Source: Streptomyces violens (GTDB lineage Bacteria; Actinomycetota; Actinomycetes; Streptomycetales; Streptomycetaceae). From it: DNA of 64,000 nucleotides. The stretch spans positions 372,001 to 436,000 of the forward strand of contig NZ_JOBH01000003.1 of assembly GCF_000717745.1 (NCBI RefSeq), read 5' to 3'. Below the pieces are notes generated by a model. That model had not been told where the DNA came from and made no database searches. It saw only the letters and a list, made by a program, of their open reading frames with translations. Each line of letters starts with the position of its first letter. Positions within the stretch are counted from its first letter, which is position 1. Both the position numbers and the translations under genes were made by a program. Shown here in pieces: positions 42,817 to 51,208 of the stretch.

Positions 42817-43380
42817 GGCTGAAACGGTAGCTCTTGCTTTTGCTCGATCCGGCCGAGAGTGACCACGCGCACAGATCACCTTTCGAGGTGCATATGGGGC
42901 GTCCGGGAGTCCGATGATCGGCACTAATACTCAAAAGTCTCGGATTGGTAACGATCCTCAAGTGAGGGCTGCGGCTGAAATGAACATGGCGGGCACCTGA
43001 AACGCCAGCGCATGGATGTAGGTCAACGATCAAGTGCCCTGTTCATGCTTTTTGTGTGAGTGGACTGTGCGTCGAGATGTGGGCTGAGGCGTCGATATCA
43101 AGCCTCAATCACGTGTACGCGTCACGTATCGTCCGCATGTGGCGCCCGACGCCCTACTGGAGTGCCCAGTGAGGTGTCATTGCTTGTTCGCGGTAGTGAT
43201 CATGAGGCGCCTCCTGGGGGTTGGATGGAGTCCATGACCCCGTTCAAGCCGCTACAGAGCGGTGCGTTCCGACGTACCCCCGACGACCGCGTCTGCCGTG
43301 CATGCGCGGTGGCAAGTTGGACGGGGATGGCTCGCCTGGCTCCCGAGAGGAGCTGCTTGGCCGGTACGGAAGGGACTCGA
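42817..43380. promoter_or_regulatory. divergent intergenic region
   Basis: Contains an AT-richer section around 42920-43060 that should hold the promoter of the oxidoreductase (minus) and of the peptidase operon (plus). In-frame codons upstream of 43381 give no conserved-looking protein, so I place the peptidase start at 43381. Confidence 0.4.
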
Positions 43381-44004
43381 ATGCGATCGGGTACGAGTGG
43401 TCGCGATCTTGCTGGTGGCATGGCCCATCTTCGAGGTGCGGCGTCGCGCTGGTGGAGGAGTCGCCGGCAGCAGGTACCGCCGACCGCCGAGGCAGAGCTT
43501 CTTCACCGGATGCGTCGCGAACTCCGTGACCTCGGCATCCACCCGCCGCTCGACATGGCCCGCCTGTGCCAGGCGCTGGGGGAGCGACGCGGACGTCCGA
43601 TTGAGCTGGAAGCGAAGCGGCTGACGACACTCGGCCCCTCGGGCCTCTTGGTCGAAACGTCTCGACGTGACGTGATCATCTACCAGGCCGAGACGACACG
43701 GCTGCACCAGGACCACATCATCCTCCATGAGCTGGGACACATCCTCGTCGCCGATGATGCTGGCGAAGAGGAACCCGATGACGCCGTTGAGACCTGGGCG
43801 GGGCTGATCCCGGTGTTCGAGAACGAGATGATCCGCCGGGTGACCCAGCGCTGCTCGTACGAGTCGGAGGAAGAGTGCGTCGTGGAGGCGGCAGCGACGT
43901 CCCTGCTGGAGTGGTCTTCTGTGGAAGGCGCCACCCCGTTGGCGGAGGATCCCTCCCTGCGCAGGGTGCAGTCGGTCGTTGGCGACCAGCGCGGTTGGCG
44001 GTAG
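43381..44004 (+). CDS. ImmA/IrrE-type metallopeptidase
   Basis: 207 residues from ATG 43381 with GGAAGGGA upstream. The zinc site HELGH is in HQDHIILHELGHILVADDAG, and a further acidic helix (CVVEAAATSLLEW) supplies the third ligand. ImmA/IrrE peptidases cleave XRE-type repressors after a signal. The related repressor may be the XRE gene at 47199 or one elsewhere; no repressor is adjacent. The gene is four bases ahead of the membrane protein gene. Confidence 0.75.
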   Translation: MRSGTSGRDLAGGMAHLRGAASRWWRSRRQQVPPTAEAELLHRMRRELRDLGIHPPLDMARLCQALGERRGRPIELEAKRLTTLGPSGLLVETSRRDVIIYQAETTRLHQDHIILHELGHILVADDAGEEEPDDAVETWAGLIPVFENEMIRRVTQRCSYESEEECVVEAAATSLLEWSSVEGATPLAEDPSLRRVQSVVGDQRGWR

Positions 44005-44007
44005 CGC

Positions 44008-45168
44008 GTGTTCCACCTGTTGCTTCTCGTTCCGGCCGCGGCCGTCGTCTGGAAGCTCTACCAGCTTGCGCGGCACCCGAAGGATGCGCCCCTTCGCTCG
44101 GTGACGCTGTGCCTCGTGACCGCAGTGGCCTCCTACCCCTTCGCCTTGCCCAACGCTGCTTCCGAAGCATCGATGAGTGCCGACCATGGAGCAGGGAAGA
44201 TCGTGCAGAACGTGCTGCTGTTGGGCACGGTCTACTTCCTCATGTGTTTCTACCTGTACTCGGCAGACGAACAGGCCGGCGGGCGCCGGGCACGTACGGA
44301 AGCGGCCGTGGTGGTGATGGTCGCAGCGCTTTTGATCGCCGACGCAGCGACCGTCCCGCACGACGTCTTCGCCGGCTCGTACAGTACGGCGGACATGACC
44401 ATCCCCCAGGTTGCGTTCTTCTACGGCCTGGCAGGTGCGTATCTCATGTATGCCCTGGCGGTCGCAGGGAGGTGGACCCGACGCTGTGCGCGCCAGTCGA
44501 GCCGACCACATTCCACGGGTCTGTGGATGGCTGCTGTCGGCCTGAGTGCGATGGCCGCCGCCTGCCTGGTCAGAGGTGTCATGATCCTCATTCGCTGGCT
44601 CGGGGGAATCGTGCCGCAGCAGGTGACGGCCGCCGTCGCGTTCTTCCTCGCTGTAGCGATTGTGCTGTTCGTCGTCGGTATCATCTATCCCGCCGTTCGC
44701 ACGCGGATTACCTCTGCGCGTTTGTGGTTCCGGCACCGTCGAGATCACCGCCGCTTGGCGCCGTTGTGGCAGCTGCTGGCCGAGGCGTATCCCGACAACG
44801 TCCTGATGCCCTGCTCCGATGACCCTCGTGAGGCACGCCGTGTGCGAGGCGTACACCGGCGGTACTACCGCCGCATGGTGGAGTGCCGAGACGGACTCGT
44901 TGACGTCAGCCCCTACCTGGCCGGGGGAGAGGACGAAGATGGACTCCTCGACCTCACTCCCGAAGAGCTGGCCGACAGGCTCCGGCGAGCCGTGCACCGC
45001 GTTGAGCAGGGGGCCCCAGCGCCTCGGCGCGCCATGCCGCTGGCCATCTCTGGTGGACGAGATCAGGAATCCGATGTCCGTCAGCTGATCGCCATCTCCG
45101 AGGCCCTCAGCTCATCCAGTCATCAGCCGACCGACCGAGGAGAACCAGTCGATGCTGATCACCGCTGA
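44008..45168 (+). CDS. polytopic membrane protein, MAB_1171c/DUF6545-like
   Basis: 386 residues from GTG 44008. Seven hydrophobic helices occupy the first 240 residues (for example NVLLLGTVYFLMCFYLY, VAFFYGLAGAYLMYALAV, VTAAVAFFLAVAIVLFVVGI), then a cytoplasmic domain with RHRRDHRRLAPLWQLLAEAY. This layout matches the actinobacterial group called MAB_1171c-family putative transporters; many are next to ImmA/IrrE or XRE genes. It overlaps the amidohydrolase start by 17 bases. Confidence 0.72.
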   Translation: MFHLLLLVPAAAVVWKLYQLARHPKDAPLRSVTLCLVTAVASYPFALPNAASEASMSADHGAGKIVQNVLLLGTVYFLMCFYLYSADEQAGGRRARTEAAVVVMVAALLIADAATVPHDVFAGSYSTADMTIPQVAFFYGLAGAYLMYALAVAGRWTRRCARQSSRPHSTGLWMAAVGLSAMAAACLVRGVMILIRWLGGIVPQQVTAAVAFFLAVAIVLFVVGIIYPAVRTRITSARLWFRHRRDHRRLAPLWQLLAEAYPDNVLMPCSDDPREARRVRGVHRRYYRRMVECRDGLVDVSPYLAGGEDEDGLLDLTPEELADRLRRAVHRVEQGAPAPRRAMPLAISGGRDQESDVRQLIAISEALSSSSHQPTDRGEPVDADHR

Positions 45169-46324
45169 CCGAATCCTGGTGAGCACCGGCACGTACCTGG
45201 AGGACGGCGCAGTCCTCACCGACGGCGACGAGATCATCGCGGTAGGCCCCAGAGAAGAGATCAGCCGGCAAGCAGGACCTGACGTCCGGCGTGTCGAGTT
45301 CGCCGGCACGGTCATGCCCGGCCTCATCGACGCCCACGTGCATCTCATCTTCGACGGGAGCCCGGACCCCGTGGCCGCACTGCAGAACAGTGACGAGGTA
45401 CTGCTCGACCAGATGCGGCATCGGGCTGAGCGGCTGCTGCGCAGTGGCGTGACGACGGTGCGTGACCTGGGGGACCGCAACGGTCTGGCGTTTAGGGTTG
45501 CTGAAGAGGTCGAGGCCGGCCGGCTGTCTGGCTCGCGCATCCTCGCGGCCGGCACCCCGGCGACGCCGCCCGGCGGACACTGCTACTTCCTTGGCGGAGA
45601 GGTCACCGGTGAAAAGCAGGCCCGTGACCTGGTCCGGCGCAACGCCGAAGCCGGTGCCGCCGTCATCAAGGTCATGACGAGCGGGGGAGGGCTCACCAAG
45701 GACGGCCCACGCAGCTGGCAGAGCCAGTTCTCGCGCGAAGAACTGCACGCCCTGGTCGAGGAGGCCCACTCCGCCGGACTGCCCGTCGCCGCGCATGCGC
45801 ACGGAACGGAAGCGATCACCGAAGCCGTCGACGTCGGCGTCGACACCCTCGAACACTGCACGTGGATGACCGAGGACGGATTCGACCTCCGTCGCGATGT
45901 CCTCCAGCGCATCATCGACGGAAACATCACGGTCAGCACGACCGTGAGCCCGCACTGGCGCATGCTGCCGAAGGTCTTCGGTGAGGAGCGCGCGAACCTC
46001 ATGTTCGACCAGATCCGGCAGATGGCCGAGGCCGGAGCCAACATGATCGCGGGCACCGACGCGGGGGTCCAGCGCACCGGCTTCGACGGCCTGCCCGGCG
46101 CGCTGACCTTCTACGCCCACCTCGGCATCCCGAACAGCACCATCCTCGACATGGCGACCCGCCGGGCTGCCGAGACGCTCGGACTCGGTGAGGTGACAGG
46201 ACGAGTCGCCCCCGGCTTCCGCGCTGACCTTCTCCTCGTCGACGGTGACCCGCTCCAGGACCTCGAAGCATTGCGGCGGGTCCGGGCTGTTGTCGCCGCC
46301 GGCCGTATCCACGAACAGGAGTAG
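45152..46324 (+). CDS. amidohydrolase-family metal-dependent hydrolase
   Basis: 390 residues from ATG 45152. Binuclear-site motifs are in order: MPGLIDAHVHLIFDG, the carboxylated Lys in AAVIKVMTSGGG, LPVAAHAHGTEAI, VDTLEHCTWM and MIAGTDAGVQRTGFD. It belongs with imidazolonepropionase/Xaa-Pro dipeptidase-like amidohydrolases. Gene overlap with the membrane protein suggests it works with the product or signal handled there. Confidence 0.82.
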   Translation: MLITADRILVSTGTYLEDGAVLTDGDEIIAVGPREEISRQAGPDVRRVEFAGTVMPGLIDAHVHLIFDGSPDPVAALQNSDEVLLDQMRHRAERLLRSGVTTVRDLGDRNGLAFRVAEEVEAGRLSGSRILAAGTPATPPGGHCYFLGGEVTGEKQARDLVRRNAEAGAAVIKVMTSGGGLTKDGPRSWQSQFSREELHALVEEAHSAGLPVAAHAHGTEAITEAVDVGVDTLEHCTWMTEDGFDLRRDVLQRIIDGNITVSTTVSPHWRMLPKVFGEERANLMFDQIRQMAEAGANMIAGTDAGVQRTGFDGLPGALTFYAHLGIPNSTILDMATRRAAETLGLGEVTGRVAPGFRADLLLVDGDPLQDLEALRRVRAVVAAGRIHEQE

Positions 46325-46431
46325 GGCTGGCGGGCGTTGCGCGTAGGTGCCGCCAGGTCTCTATGGCGCCCGACTTTTGCAGTCGTAGGGCGCTGGGTTG
46401 CGTGCGGTCCGTGTCCGGGCTCGTCCGCGGA

Positions 46432-47118
46432 TCAGGACGGCGGGCGTTGCGCGGTGCGCGACGGCGGAGGCGGCACACGCGTGCGTTCGATCCTGGACCA
46501 GCCCTCCGGCGTCACGCGGTAGTGATCCCCGTCGTCGGCGTCCATCCGCGAGTGGGCGTGCACATGCACGTAGTCCTCTTCGAGCCGGTAGGTGAAGCCG
46601 CCCATCATGCCGACCACCTGGAAGAAGATCTCCACGGCCGGCCCTTCTGTGAGGGGAGCCAGCGGGGGCAGCAGGTGTTCGATCTCCTCGAAGCAGCGGC
46701 CGGTACGCTCCCGCAGCAGCGCATGGAAGTGGTCCTCTAGCACCTCCGGAAGGGAGGGGAGCTGTCGCACCACGACCGGCTCCAGGAGTTCCAGCAGGTG
46801 CGTGTGCCCCTGCTCCCGCGCGATGTCCACGGCGCGCCGTCCGTCCCGGGTGCGCTGCGTGCGCCAGGCGCCGTGCGCGATCAGTCGGGAGACGACGGCG
46901 AAGTCCGCGCCGTGCCAGGCCGCTTGATGCAACGGGGCGAAGCCGCTGCGGTTCCCGGGCCGGGGGAGATTGACCCGCCTCGGATGCTTGCCCAACTCCT
47001 CGAACAGGCCGTTCCAGTCGGCGTCCCGGGCCGTGTCCGCGAGCCGGTCCCGTTCCTTCAGGTACCACTCGTTGAAGCGCTCGCGGTCGGTGAGCCCGTC
47101 CCACTCCATGCTGATCAC
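46432..47118 (-). CDS. ankyrin-repeat protein
   Basis: 228 residues from ATG 47118 (ATG 47109 possible). Ankyrin-like repeats are visible at residues about 40-115 (GFAPLHQAAWHGADFAVVSR, and RDGRRAVDIAREQGHTHLLE). The C-terminal half is alpha/beta with no known motif. Cytoplasmic protein-binding role; convergent with the amidohydrolase. Confidence 0.75.
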   Translation of the reverse strand: MISMEWDGLTDRERFNEWYLKERDRLADTARDADWNGLFEELGKHPRRVNLPRPGNRSGFAPLHQAAWHGADFAVVSRLIAHGAWRTQRTRDGRRAVDIAREQGHTHLLELLEPVVVRQLPSLPEVLEDHFHALLRERTGRCFEEIEHLLPPLAPLTEGPAVEIFFQVVGMMGGFTYRLEEDYVHVHAHSRMDADDGDHYRVTPEGWSRIERTRVPPPPSRTAQRPPS

Positions 47119-47198
47119 ACCAACACGCTAACCGACCACGCCGGGGCAGTACCGAAGGGGAAGCCCCAGCCGCCGGGATCAGAACCTACGGGGCACTA

Positions 47199-48086
47199 CT
47201 AGCGAGAGCCGGAGTCTCTCTGCTCCAGCTCGTCCACCAGGTCATTGACGATCGACATCACGTCGGCCGGCAGGCCCTGCGCCCCGCCGCGGGCGCGTAC
47301 GCGGCCCACCGCACCCCGTCGTGAGGCTGACAGCAGCCGCAATCCTTCGTACACCTGCCGTGCCACCGCGTCGTCGGGCTGGAAGTACATCGGCGAGACG
47401 CCGAAGAACGAGGCGAGCCCTTCCAGGACGAGCGGGGCGGCGTCCGTCTGCTCGCCAGTTCGGAGGGCGCGCACGTCCTCTGCCGAGGCGACATGGGCTT
47501 CGGCGTGCGCGTTCACCGCTTCGGCGATCTCCGCGTCCGACGGCGGCTTCTGCTGGCCGGGGAACGAACGCTCCAAAAGAAACGTGATCTTTTCTGCGAG
47601 GGAGCCGGGCGGTCCGCCGGCCGCGGCCTTGCCTTCTCCCGCGGTCTCCTCCTCGGCGTCTTGCGCCTTGGCGATCGACCGCTCCTGCGCGCGCAGCAGC
47701 TCTTCCTCGCTCACCCCGTAAGCGGCCGCGAGCGGCCCGACGTACCGGTCCTTGAGGCGCCGCTCCCCGCGTTCGGCACCCCGGACGGGCCCAGCGCTCT
47801 TGGTTCCGAGAATCGCGCTCGTCTCTTTCTGGTACAGGCCCGCATCGCAGCGCAGGTCGGCTAGGTCCGGCAGCCCGGTGCGCGGAAAGAGGTCGTCCAG
47901 GTCTCGTCCGAGCACTCTGGCCAGCGCGGGGAGCTTCTCCGGGTCCGGCGAGGTAGGGCTGTCCGCTTCCCAGCCGGCCACGGAGGACGTGGCCACGCCG
48001 ACACCCGATGCGACATCGCCTTGCGACAGCTCCGCGGCGCGGCGCACCGCACGCAGGCGGCCTCTGTCGAAGTGGCGGGCAGGCAT
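47199..48086 (-). CDS. XRE-family regulator with two helix-turn-helix segments
   Basis: 295 residues from ATG 48086 with GAGG upstream. The first helix-turn-helix is LSQGDVASGVGVATSSVAGW; a second XRE-like region lies at residues about 180-240 (LAEKITFLLERSFPGQQKPP with SAEDVRALRTGEQTDAAPLV). It is divergent from the replication/mobilisation block and next to a sigma-70-like promoter and an inverted repeat, so it may repress that block. Confidence 0.78.
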   Translation of the reverse strand: MPARHFDRGRLRAVRRAAELSQGDVASGVGVATSSVAGWEADSPTSPDPEKLPALARVLGRDLDDLFPRTGLPDLADLRCDAGLYQKETSAILGTKSAGPVRGAERGERRLKDRYVGPLAAAYGVSEEELLRAQERSIAKAQDAEEETAGEGKAAAGGPPGSLAEKITFLLERSFPGQQKPPSDAEIAEAVNAHAEAHVASAEDVRALRTGEQTDAAPLVLEGLASFFGVSPMYFQPDDAVARQVYEGLRLLSASRRGAVGRVRARGGAQGLPADVMSIVNDLVDELEQRDSGSR

Positions 48087-48126
48087 CGGACCTCGTTTTT
48101 CACTGAGCCGAAGAAGTGTCGGCGCA

Positions 48127-48155
48127 TTGACTTTGTCGCTCTATCGGAATAGGTT
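48127..48155 (+). promoter_or_regulatory. sigma-70-like promoter with flanking inverted repeat
   Basis: TTGACT at 48127-48132 and TAGGTT at 48150-48155 are 17 bases apart, reading toward the replication block. CGTTTTTC (48094-48101) and its complement GAAAAACG (48165-48172) flank the promoter and could be an operator for the XRE regulator; the spacing is wide, so this is tentative. Confidence 0.45.
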
Positions 48156-48673
48156 CAGCCTAGCGAAAAACGGAGTGGTCTGCACCCCGGGCTTCGTGTT
48201 GGTCGGGCCCATTCCGTGCACTTCACGGGGTGGGCGCACCGTTACTCCTGCTGTTGTCGTTGGCTGGGGCGCGTGGAGCGATCCTGCGCCACGCGGTCTC
48301 GACCGAGGCGGCGCAGTCGGGAGGGCTGTGCCCTGTGGCCGTATGTGTCTGGCTCTGCGCACCCTGCGTCGATCGCCCAGGGAATGTGTCGGGTTGGCGT
48401 CGGTGTGGGGCAACCCCCTCTAACGGCTGGAGCGTTGACCGGCCTGCACATATGTTGCTGGTCCCTCGGCGAGAGCCGCCGAGACAACGCCCGCGAGGAG
48501 CGACAACCACACCGAGTGTGCCGGAGGGAGTCGTGCCCGGCGCCCGGAAGTAGCAGCTTCCGGGCGCCAGGACCGCCACCCCGAAGGGGCACGGATACAC
48601 AACTGGAGCGGGTCGGCTGACCTTTTCGACGAGAGCGGCCGTCCCTCCCCACCTACGAGCGAGGAATTATCGC
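48156..48673 (+). other. long leader region before the replication block
   Basis: About 520 bases with no convincing gene. It contains the hairpin at 48539-48568. Short frames here are Arg/Cys/Pro-rich and unbiased. Confidence 0.4.
48539..48568 (+). terminator. hairpin, terminator or attenuator
   Basis: Perfect 12-bp inverted repeat GGCGCCCGGAAG / CTTCCGGGCGCC around TAGCAG. It is between the promoter at 48127 and the first gene at 48674, so it could attenuate the replication operon. Confidence 0.55.
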
Positions 48674-48907
48674 ATGCCCGACAACGCCCGGGGAGGGGCG
48701 TCCGCGGCCCTGCCCGCCGAGGCACCCTGCGCCGGCATCCGCCAGCAGCATCTCGCCGAGCTGCTCGCCGACATGGCGCCCGGCACTCACACAGTGATGC
48801 GCGCCTGTTCACGACTGGACGGGGACGAACCGCACTACCTGAAGCTGGCCGCGGGCGAGCTGAGGCCCGCAGTTGAGCAGCACACTGTCGCTGCAAGGGG
48901 GCGCTGA
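48674..48907 (+). CDS. small hypothetical protein
   Basis: 77 residues from ATG 48674. Helical segment GIRQQHLAELLADMAPGTHT, no recognised motif. It ends two bases before the replication-type gene, as the first cistron of that operon. Confidence 0.5.
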   Translation: MPDNARGGASAALPAEAPCAGIRQQHLAELLADMAPGTHTVMRACSRLDGDEPHYLKLAAGELRPAVEQHTVAARGR

Positions 48908-48909
48908 GC

Positions 48910-49869
48910 ATGGCGAGGATCCGTACGTTGAAGCCCGAGGCTTTCGCCTCGGAGTCGCTCGCCGAGGTGAGCGTCCACGCGGAGCGGACGTTCTTCGGTC
49001 TGCTGACCCAGGCCGACGACCGGGGCCGCTTCCGAGATCAGCCCGCCGTCATCGCCGGGCTGCTGTGGTCGCTGCGCCCCGAGCACGGCCCGGTCGACGT
49101 CGAGGATGACCTGACTCAACTCGCCGCCGCTGGACTGATCTGCCGCTACGAAGGCCCCGACGCCAAGCGGTACCTGCACATCGTCACCTTCGCCCAGCAC
49201 CAGCGGATCAACCGGCCCAGCGGCATCCGCCACCCCGGCTGCCCGGTCCACGACTCCGAGGACCCCGCCGGGCAGGACGCGACGCAGACTCCAGGAGTCC
49301 TCCGTGAGCCCTCACGAAAGGCTCACGGAGGACTCACTGAGGGTTCAGTGAGTCCTCACCGAGCAGACCGTGAGCCCTCCGCGGACCGCGAAACCGCAGG
49401 TCAGGAGACACTCACTGAGTACTCAGTGAGTCCTCACGGAGGAAGCAGTGAGCCCTCCATGAGCCCTCACGGTCCGGATCTAGGACCTAGGAACGTGGAT
49501 CTAGGATCTTCCCCTTCGGGGGGCGCAAGCGCCCCCGCGCCCGGCTCCGCCCCCACCCAGCAGCTCATCGGCGAGTACGCCGCCTCCTGCGCCCACCGCC
49601 CGCCCCAGGGCGTGCTCGGGCACCTGGGGCGCGAGGTCACCAAGCTGCTGAAGGAGGGCATCGCGCCCGAGCACATCCGCGCCGGGCTGGCCCGCCACCG
49701 GGCGAAGGGGCTGCATCCGAGCACCCTGCCGAGCCTGGTGCACGAGGCCATGAACGCCGCCAGCCCGACAGGTGGGTTGGTGCGGCCGGAATCCGCGCCT
49801 ACCGTGCCCGGTCACCGGGCCTGGGCCAACCCCGCCAACCCTGCCGCCGCCTACGCCGAGGAGTTGTGA
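48910..49869 (+). CDS. replication-type protein (phage/plasmid replisome organiser-like)
   Basis: 319 residues from ATG 48910. Residues 1-100 resemble the N-terminal winged-helix of phage replisome organisers and related actinobacterial element proteins (IRTLKPEAFASESLAEVSVH, HIVTFAQHQRINRPSG). A low-complexity linker with repeated SVSPHG-like units (residues about 130-190) is encoded by DNA full of palindromes. The C-terminus (residues 210-290) is a DnaD-like helical region (LGREVTKLLKEGIAPEHIRA). It is followed by a DnaC-like loader, the usual order in such modules. Confidence 0.68.
   Translation: MARIRTLKPEAFASESLAEVSVHAERTFFGLLTQADDRGRFRDQPAVIAGLLWSLRPEHGPVDVEDDLTQLAAAGLICRYEGPDAKRYLHIVTFAQHQRINRPSGIRHPGCPVHDSEDPAGQDATQTPGVLREPSRKAHGGLTEGSVSPHRADREPSADRETAGQETLTEYSVSPHGGSSEPSMSPHGPDLGPRNVDLGSSPSGGASAPAPGSAPTQQLIGEYAASCAHRPPQGVLGHLGREVTKLLKEGIAPEHIRAGLARHRAKGLHPSTLPSLVHEAMNAASPTGGLVRPESAPTVPGHRAWANPANPAAAYAEEL
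49295..49506 (+). repeat. cluster of palindromes inside the replication gene, candidate origin
   Basis: Three perfect inverted repeats follow each other: 16-bp arms GAGTCCTCCGTGAGCC (49295-49310) and complement (49320-49335); 13-bp arms GAGGACTCACTGA (49328-49340) and complement (49345-49357); and a 22-bp palindrome at 49410-49431 made of ACTCACTGAGT and its complement. GTGAGTCCTCAC occurs at 49349 and 49427. GGATCTAGGA occurs at 49476 and 49497, and three CTAG sites, rare in this DNA, lie within 25 bases. This exceeds what the linker codons require. Confidence 0.55.
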
Positions 49870-50576
49870 TGCGCGACCACGACGCCCAGCCCGTGGGTGG
49901 CATCGCCCGGCGGCTGACCGGCATCCTGAAGGCCCGGGGCATCGACCCGAGGACACCGGTTGCCGACGAGGCCGAGCCCAGCCCCGCGCTGGAGGCGGCT
50001 CAAGCGCGTATCCCCGCCCGCTACCAGGACGCCGTCGCCGACCACCCGGCCGTCACCGCCTGGGTGAAAGAAGTCGCCGCTGCCGGACGCCGAGGACCGG
50101 ACGGGGCCCCAGGCATCGCCCGGGGCCGGTCGCTGCTGATCGTCGGCACCACCGGCACCGGCAAGACCCACCAGGCGTATGGCGCCGTACGCAGCCTGTT
50201 GGCAGCCGGAGTCCGCCTGCGATGGAAGGCGACCACCGCCGCCGACCTGTACGCCGACCTGCGGCCGCGGCCCGGCCACGACGGCGAACGCGAACTGCAG
50301 GACCTGGCCCGCTGCCCGCTGCTGATCATCGACGACCTCGGCGCGGCCAAGGCGAGTGAGTGGACCGAGGAGATCACGATGCGGCTGATCGACCGCCGCT
50401 ACACACAGATGATCCCGACCCTGGTGACCACCAACCTCGGCATGGCCGACCTGCGCGCCCACATCGGCGACCGCGTCGCCTCCCGGCTGACCGAGATGAC
50501 CGACAAGGTCATCCTCGACGGCCCCGACCGCAGAAGGGCCATCGCGGCCGAGCGCCGCCGCCTCACCGCCGCCTGA
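49869..50576 (+). CDS. DnaC/IstB-like ATP-binding protein (helicase loader type)
   Basis: 235 residues from ATG 49869 (GTG 49866 also in frame), overlapping the upstream stop. Walker A is LLIVGTTGTGKTHQAYGA, Walker B is CPLLIIDDLGAAKASEW, and sensor 1 is TLVTTNLGMADLR. AAA+ proteins of this class load replicative helicase on plasmid and phage DNA. A DnaB-N protein is coded at the right edge of the window. Confidence 0.82.
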   Translation: MRDHDAQPVGGIARRLTGILKARGIDPRTPVADEAEPSPALEAAQARIPARYQDAVADHPAVTAWVKEVAAAGRRGPDGAPGIARGRSLLIVGTTGTGKTHQAYGAVRSLLAAGVRLRWKATTAADLYADLRPRPGHDGERELQDLARCPLLIIDDLGAAKASEWTEEITMRLIDRRYTQMIPTLVTTNLGMADLRAHIGDRVASRLTEMTDKVILDGPDRRRAIAAERRRLTAA

Positions 50577-50656
50577 CCGGCACCGAACCTTCCCTCACGC
50601 ACCACGCCCGGGCCCGCGCCTGCCCGAACGCGGCCCGAGGCCGACCGGAGACACCC

Positions 50657-51208
50657 ATGTACCACCAGACCGCCGAGCCGCGCACCCTCGGCGACTACAC
50701 CTGGCACAACCACGCCGCCTGCCTGTCCACCCCGGCCAACCCGGTCGACCCGGAGATCTTCTTCCCGGAACCGGATGAGATGGACCGCATCCGCGCCGCC
50801 AAGGCCCTGTGCGAACAGTGCCCGGTCCGCCAGACCTGTCTGGACGCCGCCCTGGAGGATGGCGACCGCGAAGGCATCCGGGGCGGAATGACCGAGGAGG
50901 AACGCGACCCGCTGCACCGCAATTTGCCCCACCGCCTGGACTACGCCCGCGTCAACGCCACCCTGGCCGGCCGCGACATCCATCTGACCGACGCCGAACG
51001 GCGCGCGGTCACCCGCGCCGCCTACCAGGCCGGCATCCCGGCCGGACGGCTCGCTTGGCTGCTGAAGGTCACCGAGGAGCACGCCGAGAAGCTCTACCGC
51101 CAGGTCCGCCGCGAGATTCGCAACCGCTCGGTCAACCGCAAGAACAGGGGCGACCTGTCCCTGGCCACGGCCCAGACCGACCACGACGACCTCGGGGCGG
51201 CCGCGTGA
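50657..51208 (+). CDS. WhiB-family iron-sulfur regulator
   Basis: 183 residues from ATG 50657. The four cluster-binding Cys are in NHAACLS and ALCEQCPVRQTC, followed by the family turn EGIRGGMTEEE. The C-terminal 80 residues are an extra basic helix-rich region (RRAVTRAAYQAGIPAGRLAW), longer than in chromosomal WhiB-like proteins and typical of those on plasmids and phages. It is coupled to the DUF2637 gene (GTGA overlap). Confidence 0.85.
   Translation: MYHQTAEPRTLGDYTWHNHAACLSTPANPVDPEIFFPEPDEMDRIRAAKALCEQCPVRQTCLDAALEDGDREGIRGGMTEEERDPLHRNLPHRLDYARVNATLAGRDIHLTDAERRAVTRAAYQAGIPAGRLAWLLKVTEEHAEKLYRQVRREIRNRSVNRKNRGDLSLATAQTDHDDLGAAA

Noticed and set aside
48230..48553. 107-codon plus-strand frame before the replication block
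   Set aside because: Cys/Arg/Pro-rich with no coding bias, and it ends within a hairpin; I treat the region as leader.
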